Assembly (NCBI RefSeq): GCF_002929705.1
Contig: NZ_PJIN01000005.1
Coordinates: forward strand, 62,001-126,000
Length of the DNA: 64,000 nucleotides
Reading direction: 5' to 3'
DNA from: Arthrobacter sp. N199823
GTDB lineage: Bacteria; Actinomycetota; Actinomycetes; Actinomycetales; Micrococcaceae
Shown piece after piece: positions 1 through 7,802 of the stretch (positions within the stretch are counted from its first letter, which is position 1; every line of letters starts with the position of its first letter). The notes under the pieces were generated by a model. The model worked only from the letters and a program-made list of their open reading frames with translations, had not been told where the DNA came from and did no database searches. The position numbers and the translations under genes are program-made.

Positions 1-237
1 TTGGTGCTGTCCGCCGGTCCTGTGCTGCTGACTACTGCCACCCTCCTGATCGCACTCTCCGTTGTGGGCACCGTCATGACATTGCGTACGGATACCGACT
101 CCATCACGAGCCCGCTGGAGCCCGCCCCGGCCATGACGGTGAAGGCCCGCTACTTCGAGATCCTCACACAGTGGCTGTTCCCCGTCTTGGCCGTCCTGCT
201 GTTCGGATTCACAGCACTGATCCAGTCCCTAGCCTGA
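1..237 (+). CDS. C-terminal part of an unidentified membrane protein (partial)
   Basis: The reading frame is open from the first base of the window and stops at 237, so it is probably the 3' end of a longer gene; the TTG at base 1 need not be the true start. About 78 residues are visible. They contain two hydrophobic stretches, one near residues 7-27 and one near residues 58-76, joined by a polar segment with several Asp, Thr and Lys. No family motif is recognisable. It converges with the fucose-transport operon and is separated from it by a very long hairpin. The product is called only as an integral membrane protein. Confidence 0.5.
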   Translation: MVLSAGPVLLTTATLLIALSVVGTVMTLRTDTDSITSPLEPAPAMTVKARYFEILTQWLFPVLAVLLFGFTALIQSLA

Positions 238-344
238 CCTCACCAGCCCTGGGTGGCTGCTGATGCACCAGGCGGACCCGGTACAGGCGGATGCCAGTTC
301 CCGCCGTTGACCGGTCTGCAAGGAACCCGCAGTTAACGCAAAGT

Positions 345-408
345 AACCCGCAGTTGTGGTTGTAAAACCGGCAAGAATTTGCCGGTTTTACAACCACAAC
401 TGCGGGTT
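345..408. terminator. 30-bp perfect hairpin between convergent genes
   Basis: Bases 345-374 and 379-408 are exact inverted repeats with a four-base loop. The element lies between the end of the rightward partial gene and the end of the leftward binding-protein gene, so it can serve as a bidirectional terminator. The stem is much longer than a usual terminator. The core AACCCGCAGTT also occurs as a direct copy at 325-335, so the hairpin may derive from a dispersed intergenic repeat. Confidence 0.7.
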
Positions 409-420
409 AGATTTCAGGGA

Positions 421-1395
421 TTACTCGTAAAGGTTCGCTGCGATATCGGCGTCGGCAATGTTGTTCTTGTCGTACCAGTAGAAGCCGGTGTCAATAACCT
501 TCTCTACCTTCTCGCCCTTGATGGCGGCAACAGCGGCCTTGACAGTCTCGTAGCCAATACCAACGGGGTTCTGGGTGACAGCACCAGCCATGAGACCATC
601 CTTGATGGCGTCCATCTGGGCCTTGCCGGAGTCGAAGCCAACAATGGTCAGCTTGCCGGTCTTGCCTGCTTCCTTCACTGCATTGACGACGCCGATTGCG
701 GCGCCTTCATTGGTGCCGTACATGCCGGCCAGATTTGGGTAGGCGGTCATGATGGACTTGGCTGCGTCAGTGGACTTGGCCTGGTCGCCATCCGCGTACT
801 GAATATCAACAATCTTGATGTCCGGAGCGTTGGCCTTCAGGTAGTCAACAAAGCCGTCGCGGCGATCTGTGCCTGAGGTGGCGGTCTGGGAGTGACCAAT
901 AATGGCGATCTCACCCTTCTTGCCCAGCAGCTCGGCCATGTGCTTTGCAGCTTCTGCAGCGGCAGCCTTGTTATCAGTTGAGGCAGTTGCCACGGGGATC
1001 TCGGAATCGACGCCTGAGTCAAAGGCAATCACCGGGATGTTCTTGCTCTTCGCATCCTGCAGAACGCCCTCGGCAGCCTTGGAGTCCAAAGCAGCCAGAG
1101 CCAGCGCCTGCGGGTTCTTCGCCATGGCGTTGTTCAGCTGGTCCATCTGCTGCTGAACGTTGGTTTCCTTGTCAGGACCCTCGAAGGAGATCTCGACATT
1201 GAATTCCGCAGCAGCCTTCTCTGCTCCCTGCTTCACTGACTGCCAGAACTGGTGCTGGAAGCCCTTGGAAACAATGGCAATGTACGGCTTACCGCTACTT
1301 CCTCCGGCAGGAGCCTGTGCTTCTGTGTCACAAGCCGCAACGCTCAGTGACAGTGCGGCAACTGCGGCCAGGGAGAGAAATTTTCTTCTTTGCAT
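421..1395 (-). CDS. ABC sugar transporter substrate-binding lipoprotein (RbsB/periplasmic-binding family 4 type), probable L-fucose binder
   Basis: This 324-residue protein starts with a short basic n-region, a hydrophobic core and a lipobox ending in VAAC at about residue 22, so it should be a membrane-anchored extracellular lipoprotein. The mature part has the layout of ribose/galactose-type binding proteins, including an early YIAIVSKGFQHQFW segment and a later MYGTNEGAAIG segment. It is the last gene of an ATPase-permease-binding protein operon. Fucose as substrate is inferred from the adjoining fuconate pathway genes; the sequence alone shows only a sugar-type binding protein. An AAGGAG lies 12 bases upstream of the ATG. 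Confidence 0.88.
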   Translation of the reverse strand: MQRRKFLSLAAVAALSLSVAACDTEAQAPAGGSSGKPYIAIVSKGFQHQFWQSVKQGAEKAAAEFNVEISFEGPDKETNVQQQMDQLNNAMAKNPQALALAALDSKAAEGVLQDAKSKNIPVIAFDSGVDSEIPVATASTDNKAAAAEAAKHMAELLGKKGEIAIIGHSQTATSGTDRRDGFVDYLKANAPDIKIVDIQYADGDQAKSTDAAKSIMTAYPNLAGMYGTNEGAAIGVVNAVKEAGKTGKLTIVGFDSGKAQMDAIKDGLMAGAVTQNPVGIGYETVKAAVAAIKGEKVEKVIDTGFYWYDKNNIADADIAANLYE

Positions 1396-1442
1396 GAGGG
1401 GTCTAACTCCTTTGTAAGAAACACATTTGACAAGGGGAAAAC

Positions 1443-2465
1443 TTAGTTACTGGCCTTCTTGCGGCGCATCATGTCCAAGTACACGGCGAGGAGAATCACC
1501 ACGCCTACAGCAACCTGCTGCCATTCCTGCGGGATAGACATGATGGACAGACCGTTGGTCAGCACCGACATGATCAGTGCACCAATGACGGTTCCAATAA
1601 TGGAGCCCTTACCGCCGGCCAGTGAGGTTCCACCAATAACGACGGCGGCAATCGCCTGAAGCTCCAACCCGGCACCACCGGCAGGCTGAGCCGAGTTCAG
1701 GCGGGCCGTAGCGATAACACCGGCAAGGCCAGTGAAGGACCCGGCAACCGTGTAGATCAAGACGGTCCACTTCGTGACATTGACACCGGACAAAGCGGTG
1801 GCTTGAACGTTGCTGCCGATGGAGTAGGTGTAGCGGCCCAAAACAGTCTTGGACAGCAGGAGTCCGGCCACAATGGCTGCGGCAAACAGGATGAATACAG
1901 CATTAGGAATGACCAGGCCGGGGATGGACTTACCCAAGGCGAAGATGCTCTGGAAGCCCGCAACCTCATTGGTGTAGACGGGCTTGGTGCCGGAGATGAC
2001 CAACGCGAGGCCTGCGGCCACCATCATCATCGCCAGCGTGGCAATGAAGGAGGGGATCTTCATGACCGCCACCAGGAATCCGTTAATGCCTCCCATCAAA
2101 GCGCCGAACAGCACGCCACAAATCACGCCAACAATCATGGGCATGCCCATTTGTGTCATGAAAACGGCCGTCATAACGGAGGCCAGCGTCATGCCCGTGC
2201 CAATGGAGAGATCGATTCCACCGGTGATGATGACGAAGGTGGTTCCCAAAGCCAACAACCCGGTGACCACCGTGGAGAGCAGAATGTTGGAGAGGTTGGC
2301 AGCCTGGTAGAAGTTGGAACTGGCCACCGAGAAGAACAGCACCAGAGCCAAGAGGCTGGCAAAAGCCAGCAACTGCTGGAAGCTTGCCCGCAGCCGGGTG
2401 TTGAGTTCTGATTGTTTATTACTGGCAATCTTGGCAGTTTGCGCAGCGTCCTTTGTCAAGGTCAT
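1443..2465 (-). CDS. ABC sugar transporter permease (RbsC type), probable L-fucose importer
   Basis: This 340-residue, strongly hydrophobic protein has about eight to ten membrane segments. It carries the family signatures of RbsC/branched-chain-type permeases: TTFVIITGGIDLSIG near residue 75 and AIAAVVIGGTSLAGGKGS near residue 265. It should form the membrane channel with the upstream ATPase. It lies 18 bases from the ATPase stop and 47 bases before the binding-protein start, consistent with one transcript. The N-terminal 30 residues are polar and presumably cytoplasmic. Confidence 0.9.
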   Translation of the reverse strand: MTLTKDAAQTAKIASNKQSELNTRLRASFQQLLAFASLLALVLFFSVASSNFYQAANLSNILLSTVVTGLLALGTTFVIITGGIDLSIGTGMTLASVMTAVFMTQMGMPMIVGVICGVLFGALMGGINGFLVAVMKIPSFIATLAMMMVAAGLALVISGTKPVYTNEVAGFQSIFALGKSIPGLVIPNAVFILFAAAIVAGLLLSKTVLGRYTYSIGSNVQATALSGVNVTKWTVLIYTVAGSFTGLAGVIATARLNSAQPAGGAGLELQAIAAVVIGGTSLAGGKGSIIGTVIGALIMSVLTNGLSIMSIPQEWQQVAVGVVILLAVYLDMMRRKKASN

Positions 2466-2483
2466 CTTTGTGCCTTTTCTTTC

Positions 2484-4031
2484 TTACTTCGTGGAGCGCT
2501 GCGCGCTGGAGGACGGAAGGGGCGCCAGGACGGCACTGTGAGTGTTCAGGGTTGCCAATGCCATGAGGTTCTCCTGGTTGGCTTCGGAATTACTGAGGAA
2601 GCCGGTCAGGCGGCCTTCGCTCATCACCGCGATGCGGTGTGAGAGCCGCAGGACTTCAGGCAGTTCCGAGGAGATCATGATGATGGATTTGCCCTGGACC
2701 AAGAGTTCGTTCAGGAGCGCGTAGATCTCTTCCTTAGCGCCGACGTCAATCCCCCGTGTGGGTTCGTCAAAAATCAGAATGTCGCAGTCCTTGACCAACC
2801 ATTTTGCAATGACGATCTTCTGCTGGTTGCCACCGGAGAGGTTCTTGGCCACCTGCGCACTTGAAGGAGTCTTTATCCGCAGTTTGTCGATGTACGTTGA
2901 CGCCGTGGACTTCATGGCCTTGTCATTGAGGACGCCCATGCGACTGAACATTTTCAAGGAGCTCAGGGCAATGTTGTCTTTGACGTCTCGCTCCAACAGC
3001 AAGCCCAGGTGCTTGCGGTCTTCGGAGAGGTAACCAACGCCCATGCTTGCGGCAACGGCGGGGTTGCCGATGCTGACCAGGCTGCCATTGAGTTCAATGG
3101 TTCCTGAGGAGATCTTGTCGGCGCCAACTATGGCACGAGCAACTTCGGTACGCCCCGCACCCATGAGCCCGGCAAAACCAAGGATTTCGCCTTTATGCAG
3201 TTCAAAGCTGATGTCCTGCAGAAGATCCTTGGTGGACAATCCTGTGACCTTCAGGACCACCTCGTCCGACGGCGTATGGCTCGCCGGCCGCTGGTTCCCC
3301 GAGATTTCCCGGCCCACCATGAGGTTGATGACCTCACCCATGGTGGTTTCGGCTGTGTTCACGGTGTCAATGTATTCACCGTCGCGGATGACGGTGATGC
3401 GGTTGGAGATGGCTTTGAGCTCATCCATGCGATGCGAAATGTAGATGACGCCCGTTTCTTCGTTGGTGAAGTTCCGGATGAGATCGTGCAAGGTAGCAAC
3501 TTCGGCATCATTGAGGGCCGCCGTGGGCTCATCCATGATCAAGATGCGTGATTTATAGGACAGCGCCTTGGCAATTTCCACCATTTGCTGCTTGGCTACA
3601 GTGAGGTCGCCAACGCGTGCTTTAGGGTCAAGATCAATGTTGATTCGGTCAAAGAGCAGGCGGGCCTTGCGGTTCAAGGCACGTTCACTCAGGAAAAGCC
3701 CACCCACCCTCGGTTCACGGCCGATGTAAATGTTCTGCGCTACCGTAAGATCCTGCATCAGGTTGAATTCCTGATGGATGATGCTGATTCCTAGCTCTTG
3801 AGCATGCTTGGTGCCGGTGATGGCCACTTCTTCGCCATCAATTTCAAAAACGCCGGAATCCGGAACATAAATACCGGAAAGCAGTTTCATGAGGGTGGAC
3901 TTGCCAGCACCGTTTTCACCAACCAGTGCCAGGACCTCATTGTGAGCGAGGTCCAGCTGCATGTCCGAGAGGGCCTTGACGCCCGGAAAGCTCTTGCTAA
4001 CTCCGGATATCCGAAGAAGTTTTTTACTCAA
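2484..4031 (-). CDS. ABC sugar transporter ATP-binding protein with two nucleotide-binding domains (RbsA/MglA type)
   Basis: The 515-residue protein has two tandem ABC domains. The first has a full Walker A (GENGAGKST, near residue 38) and a Walker B ending LIMDEPTAAL. The second has the degenerate Walker A typical of this family (GLMGAGRTE, near 290), an LSGGNQQK signature and ILIFDEPTRGID. It energises sugar uptake on the cytoplasmic face together with the permease and binding protein downstream. The start is a TTG at 4031 with AGGG eight bases upstream. It is the first gene of the transport operon, and an ACATCCGATGT dyad lies about 200 bases upstream. Confidence 0.92.
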   Translation of the reverse strand: MSKKLLRISGVSKSFPGVKALSDMQLDLAHNEVLALVGENGAGKSTLMKLLSGIYVPDSGVFEIDGEEVAITGTKHAQELGISIIHQEFNLMQDLTVAQNIYIGREPRVGGLFLSERALNRKARLLFDRINIDLDPKARVGDLTVAKQQMVEIAKALSYKSRILIMDEPTAALNDAEVATLHDLIRNFTNEETGVIYISHRMDELKAISNRITVIRDGEYIDTVNTAETTMGEVINLMVGREISGNQRPASHTPSDEVVLKVTGLSTKDLLQDISFELHKGEILGFAGLMGAGRTEVARAIVGADKISSGTIELNGSLVSIGNPAVAASMGVGYLSEDRKHLGLLLERDVKDNIALSSLKMFSRMGVLNDKAMKSTASTYIDKLRIKTPSSAQVAKNLSGGNQQKIVIAKWLVKDCDILIFDEPTRGIDVGAKEEIYALLNELLVQGKSIIMISSELPEVLRLSHRIAVMSEGRLTGFLSNSEANQENLMALATLNTHSAVLAPLPSSSAQRSTK

Positions 4032-4253
4032 TGTGCTGCCCTTCCAAGCCTCAAAACAATAAGTCGGACATCAGACCTCTTTGGAAGCCTTTTGTCAACG
4101 AGCAAAACTAGGCATCATCGCCAAAAAAGTTGAAATCTCAGCCTTTCACTGGGGCTACCAGGCCTCATCAGGGAATCCGCTTCCATCATGGTATGTTACC
4201 TGCGGCACAAAGCGATACAGTTATTCAAAATACATCCGATGTTTACGGAAATG
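4032..4253. promoter_or_regulatory. Control region of the fucose-transport operon
   Basis: A 222-base non-coding interval separates the lactonase stop from the ATPase start. It is more AT-rich than its neighbours towards its right end. It holds one clear dyad (listed separately at 4232-4242). No confident -35/-10 pair was identified. The interval could also carry read-through from the enzyme operon upstream. Confidence 0.5.
4232..4242. promoter_or_regulatory. Operator ACATCCGATGT (fucose-transport operon)
   Basis: The 11-base sequence ACATCCGATGT is an inverted repeat with one central base. The identical 11-mer occurs at 9290-9300 in front of the fuconate dehydratase gene. The core ATCGGAT occurs twice as an inverted pair, plus once alone, in front of the sialic-acid operon. 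The repetition at the right positions supports a real operator. The FCD-type GntR protein encoded at 21741-22470 is the best candidate binder. Confidence 0.65.
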
Positions 4254-5159
4254 TTATCCATAATACGTTTGGAAGCACGTTCCTGACCAGATCGCTTGGG
4301 CCTCGGCCGGTCCCAATGAGTCGATCAAGGCCTCTGCCACTGACACTGTTTCCCCGTAGTTGGCACCGAGTAAACTGACAGGCCAATCCCCGCCAAACAT
4401 GAGCCGCTGCGGCCCGAACGCCTCGAGTGCAACTTCCCAGACCCGGTGCAACGCTGGGGCGCAGAAGTCGGCGCCGTCAGTGTGCAGGCCTGATACCTTG
4501 GCCACCGTGTTGGGCAGGGCAGCTGCCGCACGTAGCTGCTTTTCCCACGCAGCCATGGCCGCCGCATCGCCGCGAGGCGGCTTCCCCAGATGGTCAATGA
4601 CCACTGTTAACTCGGGAAAGTCGTGGGCCAGCTGCGCCACCTGGCCCAGGTGCCGCGGGAAGGCGTTGGGCACGTCAAAAGGAATCCCTTCGCGAGCCAA
4701 GAGCGCCACAGTTTCGCGGACGGTGGCTAGCTCCAAAACGTCCGCTCTAGGATCGTCATGGAGCAGTGTCCGGACACCGCAGAATTTGGGATGCTCGCGC
4801 AGCTTTTCCAGCATGGCCGCAGCCTTTGCCGGCTCCTCGAGGGGCAGCCAGCCGATAACACCAACAATCCAATCGTTAGCCTGCGCAGCCGCCAGCATGG
4901 CTTCATTGTCTGCCGCCGTATCGTCGGCTTGGACCACAATTGCCTGACTGACACCGGCGCCAAAGAGTGCGCTCTGAGCCTGTTCGGCCGTGAACGTGTC
5001 ATACAGAACGCCAAGCTCCGGCTGGAGCCAGGAGTATTGCCCCGGCGCCAGTTCCCAGAGGTGCAAGTGGGAATCGACCCGAAGTGTGGGCGCGGCCGGG
5101 TGAGGCGCCATTGCGTTGGGTACAGCCATACTGGACGTGGGCACACTAGGCATGGACAA
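4254..5159 (-). CDS. Amidohydrolase-2 family lactonase, probable L-fuconolactone hydrolase
   Basis: The 301-residue protein shows the metal-dependent amidohydrolase pattern: DSHLHLWE near residue 29 (HxH metal ligands), VIDHLGKPP near 190 and MFGGDWPV near 257 (the conserved Asp). In the non-phosphorylative fucose route it would open L-fucono-lactone to L-fuconate in the cytoplasm. The first 25 residues are Pro/Ala/Ser/Met-rich, so a later start is possible, but a GGAG lies eight bases before the ATG at 5159. It overlaps the end of the aldo/keto reductase gene by 14 bases, which suggests translational coupling. It is the last gene of the enzyme operon. Confidence 0.85.
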   Translation of the reverse strand: MSMPSVPTSSMAVPNAMAPHPAAPTLRVDSHLHLWELAPGQYSWLQPELGVLYDTFTAEQAQSALFGAGVSQAIVVQADDTAADNEAMLAAAQANDWIVGVIGWLPLEEPAKAAAMLEKLREHPKFCGVRTLLHDDPRADVLELATVRETVALLAREGIPFDVPNAFPRHLGQVAQLAHDFPELTVVIDHLGKPPRGDAAAMAAWEKQLRAAAALPNTVAKVSGLHTDGADFCAPALHRVWEVALEAFGPQRLMFGGDWPVSLLGANYGETVSVAEALIDSLGPAEAQAIWSGTCFQTYYG

Positions 5160-6120
5160 GCTCCGCGTCCAACAGCCCGCGCGAGATCAGCGCGGTCCAC
5201 AGCTCGGCAGGGATCGCCGCAGCCATGCGCGCCGCGGTCTCGGTGATCTGGCGGGCATTGGAGGCGCCCACCACCACGGTGCAGACGGCCGGGTGGCTCA
5301 CGGCGAATTGCAGTGCCGCCGCGGGAAGTTCGACGCCGAACTCGTCACAGCAGGCGGCGAGGGCTTTTGCGCGGGCCAAGATTTCGGCGGGGGCGGGGGC
5401 GTAGTTGTAGTTTGCGTTCTCCGGCACCACCGGGCGGGCCAGCAGACCCGAGTTGTAGACGCCCACATTAGCAATGCCCACACCACGCTCCAGGCACAGT
5501 GGCATTAGATCCACGGCGGCTGGCTGCTCCAACAATGAGTAGCGCCCGGCCAGCATGATGATGTCCAGATCCGAGCCGAGCACGCAATCGCGCAACGCGT
5601 CAGCAGAGTTGGCACCAACACCGATGGCCTTCACGAGCCCCTCCTCTCGCAGTCTTACAAGAGCGGGCAGTGCTTGCTTGATGCCGGCTTGAAGATCGAA
5701 AACGTCAGGGTCATGGAGGTAGGCAATGTCGATGCTCGCCAGCCCTGTGCGTTCCAGTGAATCCTCAATGCTTCGGCGAATGCCCGCTTCCGAGGGATCC
5801 CACCGGCGCACCACGTCGGCAGGCACGTCGAAACCTTCAGCGTCCTTGGCCCCCGTGGGGTTGGCCACGGGTTCCAGAACGCGGCCCACCTTGGTGGAAA
5901 TGACAAATTCCTCGCGCGGCATACCGGACAAAAAGGCGCCAACGCGGCGTTCGGACAGACCCAACCCATAATGGGGCGCCGTGTCGAAGTAGCGGATGCC
6001 CGCGTCCCAGCCGGCCGCCAGAGCGGCGGCAGCAACGTCGTTGTCCATGGCTCGGTACAAGTTACCTATGCCAGCGGCACCGAAGCCCAGCATGCCTAGC
6101 TGCGGAATATTGGAATTCAC
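5146..6120 (-). CDS. Aldo/keto reductase, probable L-fucose (D-threo-aldose) 1-dehydrogenase
   Basis: The protein has the AKR barrel signatures and catalytic tetrad: RYFDTAPHYGLGLSE (Asp and Tyr), VISTKVG (Lys) and YLHDPD (His). Pathway position suggests that it oxidises L-fucose to the 1,5- or 1,4-lactone with NAD(P). I chose the GTG at 6120 (324 residues, beginning MNSNIPQLG) because it overlaps the mutarotase stop in a GTGA junction and has GGGA six bases upstream. A GTG at 6132 would add four residues. The family normally starts just before the LGFGAAGIGN segment, which agrees. Confidence 0.85.
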   Translation of the reverse strand: MNSNIPQLGMLGFGAAGIGNLYRAMDNDVAAAALAAGWDAGIRYFDTAPHYGLGLSERRVGAFLSGMPREEFVISTKVGRVLEPVANPTGAKDAEGFDVPADVVRRWDPSEAGIRRSIEDSLERTGLASIDIAYLHDPDVFDLQAGIKQALPALVRLREEGLVKAIGVGANSADALRDCVLGSDLDIIMLAGRYSLLEQPAAVDLMPLCLERGVGIANVGVYNSGLLARPVVPENANYNYAPAPAEILARAKALAACCDEFGVELPAAALQFAVSHPAVCTVVVGASNARQITETAARMAAAIPAELWTALISRGLLDAELVHA

Positions 6121-6431
6121 GGCAGTTCCCACACTTTCGCCAGGCCCATGTCATCGCCTGAATAGTCATCTTCCACCTCGAGCAGCTCGGCCATGACGGC
6201 CTGCCACGCGATGTTCACGGGGTTCAGCGCCAATTCCTTGCGCATGGCCTGATAGTCAGCAACTTCCACCACGTGAAAAAGCTCCCGGCCACTGCGCCAA
6301 ATGGTCCAATTGGAGACTCCGGCAGCGCGCAGGGCCGCGTCTAGATCATCGCCGATACGGGCATGGACGGTGTCATATTCGGCTTCTTTGCCGGCCTTCA
6401 GCCGGGTATGGAGGGCGATTTTCTGGCTCAT
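6117..6431 (-). CDS. Sugar mutarotase of the RhaM family (DUF718), probable L-fucose mutarotase
   Basis: This 104-residue protein has the typical length of the L-rhamnose mutarotase family. It shows the expected early His (IALHTRLKAGKEAEYD), the central SNWTIWRSG and HVVEVADY segments, and a Trp-rich end. The family interconverts sugar anomers. Here it would supply the anomer used by the dehydrogenase encoded next. Its stop overlaps the start of that gene. The specific assignment to fucose rests on the operon, because the family was defined on rhamnose. Confidence 0.82.
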   Translation of the reverse strand: MSQKIALHTRLKAGKEAEYDTVHARIGDDLDAALRAAGVSNWTIWRSGRELFHVVEVADYQAMRKELALNPVNIAWQAVMAELLEVEDDYSGDDMGLAKVWELP

Positions 6432-6469
6432 GCGACAGTCACTTTCGCTGGTCTTGCGGGCTGGGTGGA

Positions 6470-7798
6470 TCAGAGTTCTGGGTTGAGGAAAAGTTCAATG
6501 ACGGGCACGCTCACACCCGGTCGCTGGACGGGCAACTGCAACGTCAAGGTTCCGGGGGCTTGGCCTGCGGGGGTCATGTGGCCAGCAGCCTGACCCGGAT
6601 CCAGAACCATCATGGCAATTTCTGAAGCGTCGTTGAGCAATTGAGCGTAGCGCACCTTTCCGGCCAAACCGGGCAGATGAATAAACTGGAACGGCCACGC
6701 AAAAAGATGTAGATACAACTTGTTCCCGCGGCGTGTGTAGCGGCCATCTTGCGGAGCCGGGATGCCCGCCGCGCCTGCCCCGTCAATGGATTTGCTGTGC
6801 AGGCGCACCCATTCGCCGATGCCTGCGAGCGATTCCACAGCCCGCGGATCAATCTCTCCGCGGGCCGTGGGGCCAACATTGAGCAGCAGGTTTCCGCCCT
6901 TGGATACACCGTCAATGAGCATGCGGATGAGCTGTTCAGGAGACTTGTAATCCAGATTGTCGCGGTCATAGCCCCAGCTGCCGTTAAGCGTCTGGCAGGC
7001 CTCCCACGGAACCTCCTTATCGCCGCTGATCATGGCACCAGCCGGCTGATACTGCTCCGGGGTCAGAAAGTCTCCCGGCACGTCGAGCCTGTCGTTGACA
7101 ATGATGGCTGGCTGGAGTTCCCGGATCATCTCCATCAGCTCAACCGAGCCCCAATCAGAGGCTCCCTTGCCGCGGAAGGTGGATCCGCCGTCGGGGTTGG
7201 CAGTGGCCTCATCCGGATAGGAAAAGTCAAAGAACAAGTAGTCGATCTGCCCATAATTGCTGAGCAGTTCACGGACCTGACCGTGTAGGTAGGCGCGGTA
7301 CCGGGCTCCGTCGCGGCCCTTGTTCAATTCCTGCCAGGCCGGGTTGAGCCGGTCAGCGTGGTTGCCGTCAATGGTGAAGTCCGGGTGGTGCCAATCAATG
7401 AGCGAATGGTAGAAACCCACCTTCAGCCCGGCATCGCGCAGCGCTTCCACGTACGGGGTGAGCAGGTCCTGCCCGCAGGGAGTGTTGGTGGATTTGTAGT
7501 CGGTGAGAGCGGAATCCCATAAGGCAAATCCGTCGTGGTGCTTGGTGGTCAGCACCACGTACTTCATGCCAGCTTTTTTTGCCGCCGCAGCCCACTCGCG
7601 CGGGTCATACAGGTCCGGATCGAAGTGCTCAAAGTACTTGTTGTACTCCCCTGCACTCATATTTTCCCTGTACCTGACCCACTCATGGCGTGCCGCGAGG
7701 GAATACAGCCCCCAGTGCACAAACATGCCAAAGCGCGCCTCCGTGAACCAGGGCGCATGTCCAATAACAACCTGGGCCGGTTCTGCCAACGGCGTCAT
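6470..7798 (-). CDS. GH29 alpha-L-fucosidase, cytoplasmic
   Basis: The 442-residue protein starts at the ATG at 7798, four bases after the dehydratase stop, with AAGGAA about 12 bases upstream inside the end of that gene. GH29 signatures are WFTEARFGMFVHWGLYS near the N-terminus, YVVLTTKHHDGFALWDS near 95, and DYLFFDFSYPDE near 205, which carries the probable catalytic Asp. There is no signal peptide, so it must act on fucosylated mono- or oligosaccharides after import. The open frame continues upstream into the dehydratase gene, but that part is only a shadow. Together with the operon it supplies free L-fucose inside the cell. Confidence 0.92.
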   Translation of the reverse strand: MTPLAEPAQVVIGHAPWFTEARFGMFVHWGLYSLAARHEWVRYRENMSAGEYNKYFEHFDPDLYDPREWAAAAKKAGMKYVVLTTKHHDGFALWDSALTDYKSTNTPCGQDLLTPYVEALRDAGLKVGFYHSLIDWHHPDFTIDGNHADRLNPAWQELNKGRDGARYRAYLHGQVRELLSNYGQIDYLFFDFSYPDEATANPDGGSTFRGKGASDWGSVELMEMIRELQPAIIVNDRLDVPGDFLTPEQYQPAGAMISGDKEVPWEACQTLNGSWGYDRDNLDYKSPEQLIRMLIDGVSKGGNLLLNVGPTARGEIDPRAVESLAGIGEWVRLHSKSIDGAGAAGIPAPQDGRYTRRGNKLYLHLFAWPFQFIHLPGLAGKVRYAQLLNDASEIAMMVLDPGQAAGHMTPAGQAPGTLTLQLPVQRPGVSVPVIELFLNPEL

Positions 7799-7802
7799 GG
7801 TG

